Positions 47,706 to 59,927 of a stretch of DNA of 64,000 bases are shown one piece after another. Under the pieces are notes generated by a model that worked only from the letters and a program-made list of their open reading frames with translations, searched no databases and was not told the origin of the DNA. Position numbers and translations under genes: made by a program. Positions within the stretch are counted from its first letter, which is position 1; the number at the start of each line of letters is the position of its first letter. Source of the DNA: Sequoia sempervirens (taxonomy: Eukaryota; Streptophyta; Pinopsida; Cupressales; Cupressaceae); the NCBI GenBank assembly GCA_007258455.2, contig VDFB02193867.1, positions 564,093,291-564,157,290 of the forward strand. Direction: 5' to 3'.

Positions 47706-48610
47706 TATTGACTTACATTTTGATAAAAGGTATTTATTTATTCCATGGACATGGATTCACAGAGCTATTCTAGAAGATATTAGAGTTTTATTTTCAAATT
47801 TTACTATTTAATATGTTTTACTAATATATTATTTTTATTATTTGCAATAAATTTTTAAATGTTGATTATCTTTTGGTATAACTTTTTCTATCTTTTGTGG
47901 TAACTTTTACCATCCACATTCGGAACTTGATTTATGATAGAAATGTATTATTGTGTTAAGTGACATTATAAAGTTGTTGACTTACACCTTGATAAAAGGT
48001 ATTTAATTACCTCATGGACATGGACTCCTTGATAAAAGGTATTTAATTACCTGTGGACATGGACTCCTTGATAAAAGGTATTTAATTAACTGGTGGACAT
48101 AGACTTAGAGATTTATTCTAGAAGATACTAGAGTTTTATTTTCTTTAAAATTTTACCATTTAATATGCTTTACTAATGTATTGTCTTTATTATTTACAAT
48201 AAACATCTAAATGTTGATTATCTTGTCGTAATTTTTTTTCTACCTTTTACGTGGGTGCTAAAGCTTTTACCATCCATATTTGAAACTTGATTTATGATAG
48301 AATGCATTATTATTTTAGTGACATTATAAATCTATTAACTTACACCTTGATTAAAGGTAATTATTTACCCCATGGACATGGACTCGAGAGCTATTTTAGA
48401 GGATAGTACAGTTTTATTTTCCTTGAAATTTTCCTATTTAATATGATTTACTAATATATATCATTTTTATTATCTCTAATAAACTTCTAAATGTTGATTA
48501 TCTTTTGGTATAAGTTTTTTCTACCTTTTACATGGGTTCTAAAACTATTTCCATCCACATTCAAAACTTGATTTATGATGGAAATGCATTATTGTCTTAA
48601 GTGACATTAT
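47706..48610. repeat. Degenerate tandem array of about 265-360-bp units, with a nested 38-bp triplication
   Basis: Three units begin near 47709, 47976 and 48337, each with TTGATAAAAGGTA, ATGGACATGGA.TC, TTCTAGA.GATA, TTTTACCATTTAATATG, AAATGTTGATTATCTT and CCATCCACATT.. in order. In the second unit the start (TCCTTGATAAAAGGTATTTA with ATTAC...GGACATGGAC) is repeated three times at about 38-bp spacing (47985-48105). Confidence 0.85.
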
Positions 48611-49929
48611 ATTTATCTAATGTACATGTACATGTTTTTAAGTTGATACTAAAAGATTTCATATGTTTAGGTTATGATAATGAATATATTATTTTAAGTA
48701 TTCTTTTTTAGATAAATTGATTGTAAAATTGTGTTAGAATGTTTATATGTAAAATGAGATGCTTTACTATTGAGTTATCAATCTTTTTTTTTGTGGTTGG
48801 GATTGTTTAATATATTTTATATTGTGATATGAACATAGCTTATTTTTTAAATCTTATACAATCACACTTTTGTGCTTAAGAATCTTTGTCTACCTCTAAT
48901 GTCATGTTATTTTCTAGGACTTGAATCTAGGACCTACCATGTACATACTATGGCACTGGTCTAGCATTGAATTGTTGATCATCTTTGTGGTTGATGCTTT
49001 TTGGCTTGTTATTTATCACAATTTGAGTATGGCCCATTTCTCTAACAATTCCATATTATTTTTTGATAAGTTATTAATTATTATTATTAGTATGTGAGAG
49101 AACTCTATTAAATATGATGCATGCACTTTGTACCAAATAATTAATTAACCATCTATGTATAGCCTAAGATAAAAGTGCATATTTTATACTTTAACACTCT
49201 AGTTTTCATCAAATTTTAAGTAACCACAACAAATATATAATTATACTATCCATATTTATTTTATTTGGGATGTAAAATTATCTCTCTTAAACCCTATAGC
49301 TAAATTTATTTATCCATTGCCTTAGTTAGGAACAATTTATTTTTTTAGGTCTCTTTTGAGCCTAAAGTCATATGGTGTGATCTTATCTCAAGAAAAGGTT
49401 GCATGACATGATCAAGTTAATGGATTGGATTCCACAACACAACCTTGAATAGGGACTAGGTTGCATAACCTACTGAGTCAACCTAATTCAAATTTTAAAT
49501 CTCTCATTATTGGTCCCTAACCTTTCTAGACGATAACTAATATCATATCAACTTGCACATAAATATTTTTTAGTTTAGAAACTAAGGAAAAGTATTTTAT
49601 AGGTAGATGTGGATCATTAGAAGAGGATTTTAAAGTCATTTATAATTGAAGAGATGATATATTTAAAATTTGGCCAAAATAGGTTGGACAAGGGTTGTAG
49701 TGCCTAATATAGACCTATTTAGGGTCTTTTAGTGTCACTAAATAAATATTAAATATCAAATTCTCAATTTAAATCTGATTTCTTAAAAATGACCATGAAG
49801 TAGGCAATTTAGGAGCATAATTAGGTCCAAGCACATAGGGGGAGCTAAGCCTAGTGTAAAATTGACAAGGGTGACGATTTACGATGCTACAAATATAAAG
49901 AAGGGAAAAATATTTTACGAGGTGTACTC
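48611..49929. other. AT-rich non-coding DNA
   Basis: No gene recognised. Some of 49700-49930 may be decayed copia sequence but gives no readable protein. Confidence 0.5.
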
Positions 49930-50800
49930 ATCCTTGTAGAACGTCTAACATTTACTAGAGTCTATGGTATTTCTTATTGTTGTTGAGTATTCGGTAACAC
50001 TAGAAAAAAAAATCCATCTAATATCATCTGACACCACATAATATTTTTCTTTCTACTCATTATTCTTTTCATGCATTTTATCCTTATACAAAACCTTCTC
50101 ATTGAATATAACATCCCCACTTATAATAATTTTATGATTATCAAAATCCCATAATTGATAACCAAATTCATCTGTCATATCCAATGCAAATATGTTTCTT
50201 AGATTTTGCTTCTAGCTTGGTTCTATTCTTAATATCAACGTGTATAAAAGCTTCACAATTGAAGTATTTTAGAAAAGAATAACTCACCTTCTTACATATC
50301 TATGTTTTCTCTAGAATACCACAGCCCAAAATAATTGAAGCCCCTCTACTAATTAAACAAACAATAGTATTTACAACCTTAAATCCCACAAATGTAAAGG
50401 TATCCCTACATGCAACATCATGCTTCTTGCATTCTCCATTACTATTTTGTTCATTCTCTTACCCACACCATTTTCTTGTGGAGATCCTAGAACTATTTTT
50501 TGCCTATGAATTTCATTAAATAAATAGTAATATATTTATTTTTTGCTGCAATAATTTCCTCCATTAACAAACTTGAGTCACTTTAATCTTTTCCTTGTAT
50601 CATTCTATTTTTTAAAATTTTCAAATACATCTAATTTCTATTTAAGAAAATACACCTATTTTTTCCTAGTTACATCATCAATAAATGATACATAATAACG
50701 AGATCCATCGAGAGAAGATATCTGAGTTGGTCCCCATACGTCTGTATGCACAAGCTCCAATTTCTCATCCCTCTTTTGTTTCCAATATTTGATAAATCTC
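49930..50800 (-). pseudogene. Ty1/copia integrase relic
   Basis: Minus-strand translation from about 50790 gives weak but ordered matches to the copia integrase: [17 protein letters not shown] (usual ...[17 protein letters not shown]), then NTIVCLISRGAS, ILGCGILEKT, VSYSFLKYFNCEAFIH, and NRTKLEAKSKKHICIGY near 50200. Many stops. It belongs with the gag at 53601 on the same strand, 1.8 kb away, separated by an intervening + strand ORF. Confidence 0.72.
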
Positions 50801-50946
50801 ACTCTCTTTTACTTCCCATAAACATAAATTTCATAGAAATCAATGTTAATATGTTTCATACTAGGCAATAATTTCTTAGAATGGAGAAATTACATACCTT
50901 TCTCACTCATATGCCCAAGTATACATGATGTCATATTGTTGTTTAT

Positions 50947-52362
50947 GTGATCACAACAACTATTTCTATGATTGTTGCAGAACCCACAATAATTTTTCTT
51001 GTTACTATTGTTGAACTCATAAAAACTACTGTTGTTGTTTTGCAACAACTTTTCTTGTTGTATTTTTTCTATAGAAAACTAATACAGAAGGAAAAGTATG
51101 ACCTATACATAAATATAAAATGCCTAATTATACATAAAAATTTTCGAGACAAGAAATTCTCTAATGAAGTGGTGGTTAGATTTCTGAAGAAAGACAAGGA
51201 AAAATTGAAACTTGTGAAAGTCTCCAATAGTTACTTCAAGGCCGACTCCATTAAATCTCTCTATTGAAAAGTTCTTCGCATCATTATGGAGTATATCACC
51301 CTAGATGGACAGTTCACTAGGGTTTACGACTATCATTTTTCCTTGCTTAATCATTTTTGCTATAAGGTCAGGATTTCTCTCCCCTACTACTTACTCTGTT
51401 CCTTAAGAAAAAGTCTGGAAGACCATAATAAAACCCCTAAAAGATATCCTATATTACATACTAGTCTGATAAGATTAATTTTTGAACATTTCCAAAAAAT
51501 GTCAGCCATTGCTAACCTAGATGCCTCTTCAGATTCTGAGGATGATGACACTGAACCTAGCTGTTCAGGGAATAAACCTAATTTGAGTCTGGTAAGGATG
51601 GTCCTGGACCCTCCCATTGTCTAGACTGGAAAGAAAATCCAAGTCCATAATCCCCAACCTGTTAAAGTCTACCCTACTTCTAAGCCTAAAAATTCTACCC
51701 CCAAAGCCAAAGGAGCCAGAAAGAATTTCCCTATTAAAAACCTTGTTTCTTACTCTAAAGATTCTCCTTATTCTGAGGAACCCAACACTAATAACAATTC
51801 TCCCTCTTTTGTCCCATCAACGGATAGAGAGGATAGAACTAGGTCCCCTGGAGCTTCTGACCTTGCTAAAAATTGCCCCAATCTAGATAGGGATTCTACT
51901 ACCGATTTTCTAGGCATAGCTAGGAATAATGTCGTGGACCACTTCAGAATGTCAAAATGGGTCTTTCATGAAATTAATGACCTGCAAATAAAAAGCTGGG
52001 CCCTCCAGAGTAAATTAGAAGAAGTGGAAGCTAAGGTTTTTGTGTTATGCAAGAAGGATGAAGAGCGTAATAAGAACACTACTAGTAAGGAGATCGAAGA
52101 CAATGAGAGTAAGGACAGAAGGATATAAATTGACTTTGAAAAAATAAAAAATGTTGTGAAGATAATTACTAAACAGAATAATAGAATGGCAAGACATAAT
52201 GCTATCATTATCAATGCAATGACTGAAAAATTGAATAAAGCTCAACAGGGATCTCTGATTGTTGATTTGGAAGAGGTTAAAGATAAAAACCAGGAAGAGG
52301 ACATAGGGATTTCGAAGAGAACCAGGGCTAATCTGAAAAGGCACCCCCCATGCCACAGATGA
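50947..52362 (+). pseudogene. Unnamed retroelement ORF, relative of the ORF at 3.6-6.0 kb
   Basis: A single frame over 1,416 bp broken by just three stops (51265, 51622, 52126), with no frameshift. The first ORF stretch may include non-native sequence before about 51100. Visible parts: LDGQFTRVYDYHFSLLNHF (about 51302-51358), a HTSLIRLIFEHF block, a Ser/Asp/Glu-rich acidic patch (SSDSEDDD, about 51525), a Pro/Lys/Ser-rich linker, and a Glu/Lys-rich C-terminal segment that looks coiled-coil. Order and motifs match the ORF at 3588-5970 (YHFKLLSH, then HHGLIKLLIERS, then a basic Ser/Pro linker, then coiled coil). No named domain recognised. It lies opposite in strand to the copia relic around it, so it marks an insertion into that element. 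Confidence 0.55.
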
Positions 52363-52559
52363 TTCAAACTTTCAAGAAGGGTGTCTAGGATATGTAGGAT
52401 CTGGAGGTCGAGACCAAAAAAGTTCTGAAGACTCTGGATTAATTGCTATTGGTTTTTTGGTCTGCGCTTCGGCTGGCTCTTTGGTGGTTCGTTCTGGCTT
52501 TTTTTGGTTGGCTGCTATTTTTTCAGGGTTTTTCTTTTTTGCAGATTGTTTAATTCGAT

Positions 52560-53601
52560 GGAATTTTTTGTCCTTTCCTTTATTATGTTGTAAACTTTTT
52601 GGTTTTGAGTCCATGTAAAACCCATTTTTTCCTTTATCAAAAACCTTCCAATTTTTATTTGTAAATATAACAGTGCAACCTTAATCTCCCCATTGCCCTT
52701 TTGAAATTTAATTTTTACTTGAGTTTGGAACATGCCTTACCTCTCATAGTAGCCATTGATTTCCATTCTACAATTTTATTTTAATTCTTCCCTTTCCAAT
52801 AATCTAACAAGGTTCATTATCTCCTAAATACACTAGTCTAAAATCTCCTTGGGCATAATCAAGAAAATAATATCTATGGGGCATAGCATGAAATCAAGCT
52901 CCTAAATTTAGTATTCACGAATCATTAGCATTATCTAGGGAAATAATTAAAGCATCATCATCAAATTGACTTAACATTTCTTTTGTTGCCATCTTGTTGT
53001 TTGTCTCTTTCTTTACTCTTCCAAGACCATTAATCTTTCTTCAAGTGACCTGTTTTCCATAGTATAAAAAATATTTCCTTCCTTTGGATTGAGACCTTTT
53101 ATTCCTCGATCTCCCTCATGATTTCCCACAACCTTTAGGGCTTCTTCCTATATCTTTTTCTAAATTCAAAACATTGCCCAATGTTGAAGTCTCCCCTATG
53201 GCTATGCTTTTCCTTCAAATCTCCTTGCTCAAAATCACATCAAGACTAAGAGAGCCCAAACTTCTTCATTAAAACTAATATAAATGCACAAGTTAATTAA
53301 TTGGTGGCCATATTAAATTGAACCTCCTTCAACCATTTTTATATTAAATAGTTGATTCATCAAGAATAATTTATTTCTAAGTTGAGGGTTTTTTGTATAA
53401 TTTTTCTAATGTTTGCATCAATTCATATGTTCTCTTTGCTTTGGATGTGTTAAATGCAAAAAATGGTGCCAAGCACAACCGAATACTTTCCAGTTTCTTT
53501 TTGTCCAAAATATCCCATTCCTCACCTATCATTGCTAACAATTTATTTTCTTTCCCTTGCAATACTTGCCATAAATATTTTTGATACAAGTAATCTTCCA
53601 T
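52560..53601 (-). pseudogene. Ty1/copia gag-protease relic
   Basis: 53601-53377 is an open 74-codon frame matching the copia Gag start: MEDYLYQKYLWQVLQGKE, EEWDILDKKKLESIRLCLAP, TYELMQTLEKLYKKPST. Decayed downstream sequence on the same strand includes an NIKM block and a region near 52850-52920 comparable to the protease start, but the DSGAS motif is not readable. The part below about 52700 is very weak. Confidence 0.78.
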
Positions 53602-53720
53602 CTATATTTTCCATAACTGGTAATTTTGGCTATTGAACTTCTTAACCTTCAATTTTCCTTCTTCAAACATTTCTCCCACTCAATCATGAGAATCTCCTTC
53701 CAAATGACCAAACAAGACTA

Positions 53721-53732
53721 ATTTGATACCAA
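53721..53732 (-). promoter_or_regulatory. Primer-binding site of the copia relic
   Basis: TTGGTATCAAAT on the minus strand; TGGTATCA is the core of the initiator-Met tRNA primer site (usual continuation GAGC). It lies one base from a TG/CA boundary at 53734 and about 120 bases upstream of gag. Confidence 0.72.
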
Positions 53733-53733
53733 T

Positions 53734-53937
53734 TGTTGAGATTTTCAGGGAGGATAGAACAATTGAATTATTCAATTAACCAATGTAGATAACAAAAACT
53801 AAAGAATTGAAGTGAATTGCATAGAGACAAAAAATAATTAATGTGATTCACCTAATGTAGGCTATGTCCATTAACAACAATCCAAAATTTATTTATTTAT
53901 AGCAAAAAACTATATTACATTAACTAGTAGTAATATC
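53734..53937 (-). repeat. Remaining 3' end of the copia 5' LTR
   Basis: On the minus strand it ends ...AATCTCAACA at 53734, next to the primer site. It is cut after about 200 bp by the LTR starting at 53938, showing a later insertion. The continuation on the far side would lie outside the window. Confidence 0.6.
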
Positions 53938-56900
53938 TGTAGACATGCAAAATTAGCATCAGGCACTTAATTCATATTCATCCATTCATCAAATAAATCA
54001 AGCTTATTCAATTTATCTCTAAGGTCATCCATTTAAATTAAATAAATCAACTTTGTTTAATTTAAGCCTAACATCACCCTCTTTGATTAAATAAATCAAA
54101 TATTTAATTAATTAAGTATGAAATCATCTTTCATCTCCTTTTTTATTTAGTTTCATCTTTAAATCTAAAGCAAAAAGGTAAAATCACCTAATCCTCTTTT
54201 AAATTAACTAAATTAGGATTAATCTTAATGCATGTCACATTCTCTAGATTTTCCCACTTGCACAAATAAAGCATTTTAATTAATTTATTAAATCCTCATT
54301 TTACCTCAACAAGGCATCTTTGGAGAATATTCCCTCAAGTTTGAATTCAAATCAAGTTGACTTGTCCCTTACAACATGGCATTAACTCCCCTCTTACATG
54401 TCCCCCACTTGGCATTTAAGTCCCTTTTTCTCCCTCCAACAAGCCAAATTTGAAATTTGAAAAGGCCAACTAATCTCATTTATCGGTACATTGACCAAAA
54501 CTTGCACATCCTCCATCCACTCACATAGTGACAAGTGGCTCCTTCCTATTGGTTAAATATTTGTCCCACATTTCTCTCTTTTGGGCATTCTTCCAACTTG
54601 ATATTCTATAAATTGGAGGTCTCATTCCTCATTTGAACATCCACAATCTTCATGCAAAGTTACTCTCTTCAATTGAGAGCTAATTTTTTCCACTTCATAG
54701 CATCTTCAATAATCTTCATCATTTGAGCTTGTCAAGGATTGGGAAGGGTCACTTCTCACAAGTGACACCAATCCACTATGGAATAGGTGTGTGTTATGTT
54801 TCTTTCATGCTCCTAATTAGTTTGTTTTACTATCTTGTTTGAAAGACATTAGGCATTATTTCATAGGAGTATTTAGCAAATTTGCATGAACTAATCTTTG
54901 TCATGAAGTTTAAAAGGTATGTAGATTTTATAGATGCTCACATATGGTGTTAGAAGGAGGGCTTGTTTATTTATCATAGCCATGAGAGAAGGCATTGAAT
55001 GGTGTTTATAATGAATGACTTGAGTGTTTAATGAGTTTTTGTTATATGATTTTTTATGGTTTTAATGCAATAATAGATGATTGTATTATCAAATGCATTA
55101 ATCTGATTTCATCTGAATAGTTTTAATCTATTATTGATCTATGTTATGCCATATAGATAATAGATAAAACAACATTAAATCATCTATGTGTTAAGTGCAA
55201 ATTAATGTTATCTATCTGTCATTTTAGTCATAAGCTCAATCAAGAGTATATAATTTATAGACATTGTTGGTGTTCAACTACAACAAATATATATAGGCAA
55301 TTCATTCTATAGTCTGGTGGGGTTAGCCTTCGTGCACTGTTTCAATCACCTACAGAGCCAAGTCATTTTGGTATTACCTAGCAAAGACGCAGACTAAATA
55401 TTGAATGATCGATGCTTTGAAAGTTTGCAACCTTTCTAGCCTACTTTGTCTATGCTTCAGATTTGTGCTTTGAATTTTCACTTCTTTTCTAACATTCTTT
55501 GTCTATTTGTATTGAATGTGTTCACCTCTTTTCTAGCATACCTTGTCTACGCTTCTACATTTTGACTGTATTTTGAAATGAAAGATCCTATCATTAGAAA
55601 TCGGGCCCTGCACCATTTAAAGAGGAAACTTGTGCAAGAATAATCTGCTTTCTTTGGTAAGCACGTGTTATCCAACTACATGTTAGGAAGGCCATCAATA
55701 CAAGAGCCATGGAAAAATGATTTTTTCTTGCATAAAGGAGACTTACTAGATCCAAAAATCTTGAAAGTTGTGCTAGAAGGAGTATCTGCAGTGGTAGGAT
55801 TTATTGCATAACAATTTCTGAATTAAAAAAATGAACAAGATTTTGGATTGATCTTGCAAATGGTTGCTCCTCATATATATTTTTAAGCTATTTTATAAGC
55901 ACATTTGATCATTTCATTCACTGCATAAGAATGTAAAGTTATTGTGACAGTGTGAAACATATTTTTTCCTTGGTAAACTTTCTGTGAGGCACATTGCGCA
56001 CAGGTAGGGAGGATGCTGGAATGGTTGGGGAGCTCGGCCTTACACTTGAGGAATTCTATCAAACTGTTCATGTGACTTGTTTATGCTTTCACATTTTACA
56101 TACATGGCATTTGATGAGACTGCAGTTCTTTGAATCATTTTGTCAAAGATTTCACATGCCTTATCTGTGCTTCCCCATCTTGTATACATGTTTTCCACCC
56201 GCGTATTTCCAACTATTAGAATCTCACAAAAAAATTGTATACTTTATGTTTAGATGGATGTCTATCCCCTTTCACTAAGCTTCATAGGGAGGATGTTGCG
56301 CAAAGGTTGAGATTCAGCTCTACACATATGAATTGCATCAGTTTGAAAGTTTCAAAAGAGATTTGTGAGAGGGACATGTGCTCCCAAGCATAGGAACAAC
56401 AAACGTATGAGTCATGGTCCAATCAACTGAGGTTGTGTATAAGATGCATGAATTCCAGCCTGGACAACAATGGTAATAGAACAAAGAAGCATGTACTCCT
56501 TTCGAAGCATCCACCTACGAGTATCTAGAGTGACTTATCAAAATTTAAAACACTAACGCATCAAGTAAGGAACCATAAGAATGGTATATCTATTATCTAT
56601 TTACGTCTTGGTATGGAACACATTTTCAAGAAACATTTTGGAGGAATGATGGCTATGTATAGACTCTCTACCATCTAGAAATGATCTCAAATAATGTGAC
56701 TGACAGGAATTCACCTTCATAAAGTACCACTTTTGGAGTAATTGAAGGCTTACGAGTTATGTTTTAAATCATCTAATCCCTAAGGAAGCTGCTGGAAGAA
56801 AGATTTGTGAATTTATGTTGTCATATTTTGTGTGTGATGGAGTAATTTCGAGGAGATAGACCACGTGAAAGGCTCTAGCACCCATCCCCACACTGATATC

Positions 56901-58340
56901 CCAAATCAAGTCTTTGTGCTCGAGATAAGTGAATAGGTGATATCTAGAAATTCCTTGATTGTTGTTCAAATAAGGTCGTAAGTGAAGGCGTCCCCTAAAT
57001 TATTTGCTTGTTGTTCAAGTAAACTTCAAACTTTGCACGCCTTTGAGTATTTGTGTGAGCAGATTCTAAAAAAATATATTTGCTATGAATTCATAGCTGT
57101 TAGTAGTAAATGAAAAACAATATATATTCGCTATTATAGTTGTCACTAGTAAATGGAAAATCTTTGAGTCTATTCATAGATCTAAGTAGTAAATGAAACC
57201 TGATGGGGTGTATCTTAATATTGAATATTTTATATTGGTATCTGTGCAAGCTTTAATTTCCTAACAGTTTTTAAATTGATTTGCTAGATTGTGGCTGGAG
57301 TAATCTTGTTACAGTATAATATAGTCATACGTTGGTTGCATAGATATCATGCCTTTACATAAGGTACACACAATAACATTTGGTGTGTGAAGAAAATCAA
57401 AATGAGTGGAAGAAGAGCATCAGTTTGAATCGGCGGTCGTACACCATTAAATCATTCTTCGTTTGGAGAAGACATTTTTATTTTTTATTATTGAAATTAT
57501 CCTTCAAATTGCAAATTGGTTAAATTGATCTTGTTGTGGTCACTTATAGGTGTTGAATGTTTGCAGGTTTGCTTAAAGAATCAATGGCATTGGAATTGAC
57601 CATTGGAATTAAAAAATCACAAGCAGTTGGAGAATGGGGTAGAAAAGTTGCAAACAACATTTTTAAATGCTTATGAGTCTAAATCCTCAATGGTTTTGTA
57701 GGTTGACCAAATCAGAGGTAAGGACTTATGATGGCATCAATATCTCATAATACCAAGTGTTTTTAAACACTTCAGTGTTGTTTAACACTCTTAGAGAGTC
57801 CATAAAGCTCTCTTAAATATTTTTTTCATTTCTTATGCTCTTCAAACACTAGATTTCTTTTGGGTCTAAAAAGAACAAATTCAAATTCTTGCTACAAAGG
57901 GCTTAAAACGAATCTTAAGAAAAACTCACTAAATTTTATTTTGGGTAAACAAATTGAGCAAGGAAATCTTCATACTTCTTTTGGTGTTTAAAAAGAATTC
58001 ACTTTTTCTTTGGGATTTAAAATGAACATGTGTCTTTTATGCTTTGTAATCTTTTTTGCAAAATAATCTCATATAAAAAGGCGTATGCACTTCTCTCGCG
58101 CTTCACAACGATCTTGAGAATCAAAAGTATTTTTGATGACATTAAGTTGCATAAAATATTGCCTCCACACTTCATTTTGGGAACTAAAATTGAATAAATC
58201 TTGCAAGTGTGAGTTAGGTATATTGTGTGTGTTCTCCCTTTATTTCTAAATGAAGGTCGATCAAACTATAGATGTGCTTTCTCACTGTTGTTTACCTTTA
58301 GAGGGGACTGCCTAAGAGACACATCCGAAAGGAGAACTCA
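53938..58340 (+). repeat. 5' LTR of the plus-strand gag-only element (start firm, end tentative)
   Basis: Starts TGTAGACATGCAAAATTAGC, homologous to the minus-strand LTR at 13922; the alignment is clear to about 54850. TATA box at 54607-54612. If the end is the CA at 58339-58340, followed by AAGGCGACTCC, the LTR would be 4.4 kb. Between 55000 and 58300 no gene was recognised; the frame at 55994-56278 is not supported. Confidence 0.5.
54607..54612 (+). promoter_or_regulatory. TATA box of the plus-strand LTR
   Basis: CTATAAATTGG, about 670 bp into the LTR, at the same place as the TATA box of the minus-strand copy (13257 to 13252). Confidence 0.55.
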
Positions 58341-58355
58341 AAGGCGACTCCAACC
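58341..58355 (+). promoter_or_regulatory. Possible primer-binding site
   Basis: AAGGCGACTCCAACC after a CA dinucleotide resembles the TGGCGACTCC primer sites of some large plant gypsy elements. The match is partial, so this is a candidate only. Confidence 0.3.
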
Positions 58356-59852
58356 GGTTTTTCATTCGGGCTGGTATATAAATGGATAAGACTAAACTGT
58401 CAAGTCCTCATGGTATATAGGCCTTAGTTGTACAATGTCTTTTAGAATGGGGTACTACCATAAAAATTCTAAGCACCCTTAGTAGGATTGAGTAAAGCCT
58501 TTAGTGGCTTGCTAGATGCTCGCAAGGTGCCATGTCCCTGATGTCCCATCATTAAGAACCTTTTTTGTAGTAGCCAACCAGTCCATCCAACAAGTTTATC
58601 AAAGTGGTGCATTGGAACTTAGATTCCAAAAAGTTACTTGCCATGTCTGATCTTGGTTAAAATATAGAGGTTAAGACTTCATTCTTAACATACCTTTATA
58701 TTTTCTCCTTGGTTGCATGTAAAATCATCTCTTCTACTATGAAGGGCATGAGGCAAGCCCACCAAGAAAAATGTACCAATTGAGCTAGGATGTTATATTG
58801 CTTGTGAGTCAGTTCAAAAACATAGTGCTTGGATCCAAAACATTGAGACAAACATTAAACAAATCATCATAATTTCAAACCATTTGGGAGGAACAAATAC
58901 CTTTGAAAAGTCCATGTGTTACTGCTTGTCCCTAGGGGTTCTTATCCCAAGAAGGCTTATAAACACTGAGACCTATATCTTGATTTGTTCATTCCAAAGT
59001 CAACAATAGGAAACTATGCTCTTGAAACCTTGATTTTTGCATAAGGGACCTTGTGAAATGAGAAGGAATTGAGACATAGACATTTAGTTTGGAAATTAAA
59101 CAAGAAGTGTGTTTGTGGTAAAAGCAAGTCATTAACCAAGATTAACTCAAATTGAACCCCACACATGTGCTTGTTTATCTTTTTATCATCTTTCGAGCAA
59201 ACATTGGTCTTTTGGTTTGAAATACTCTTAGAAAAAAAAGCATGTTCTTCAATATCTTGGTCTAGTAAACAAAGTCGCTTTAAGTCTCTTAGGATCAAAA
59301 TCAACACTTTCATTCATCCCCCTAACATCAAAATCAAAATCATCTCACAAACAATTCTCAAAAATCTTGAAAAACTCCCTCATGCTAAACTTTGGGCAAA
59401 TCATTTGAACCAAATCAAAATAATTTCGTTTGATTAGATATGTGTAGATGAATCCTTCTCCACATATTTAGTCAAATTATCGATCTTTGTGAACAAGTCT
59501 ATCCCTTGATAACATCCAACATCTTGTGGTTTATGAGTTCACTATCTAAAATCCAAAATCAAAGGTCATCTTATTTGGTTAGGTATGTTTAGATGAGTCC
59601 TTCTTCTCACACTTAATCAAATTAGCATCTTGTGGACAAATTTACTCTAGGACAACATCCAACCTCTTAGAGTTTATGGGTTCTTTATCCTAATCAAATC
59701 AAACCAATCCCAAATCAGATCAAACATCAATCCAAGTCCTAAAGTTTAGTATCCTCTTCAAGGTTTCCTAAGATTTCCAATCATTCACCAATCATCCATC
59801 TTTCATATCTCATCACCATCCTTTTGATCCTTAAAATCTTATACTTTCTTTC
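58356..59852 (+). other. Leader region before the gag-like ORF
   Basis: No gene seen. A block with TTAGATATGT.TAGATGA.TCCTTC is repeated at about 59430-59455 and 59580-59605, each followed by TAGTCAAATTA/TTAATCAAATTA and an ACAACATCCAAC segment, a diverged direct repeat of about 150 bp. Confidence 0.5.
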
Positions 59853-59927
59853 TTGTACCTAGAGTTTAGATCAATCCAAAGAATTAGAGGTTCACCTCCT
59901 ACATTCTTGAAAATTGATCCTTATTTT

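Noticed and set aside
55994..56278. 94-codon frame within the plus-strand LTR
   Set aside because: A weak internal repetition (AGGGAGGATG near 56010 and 56287) explains the sequence better than coding; Cys/Phe/His-rich without a domain.
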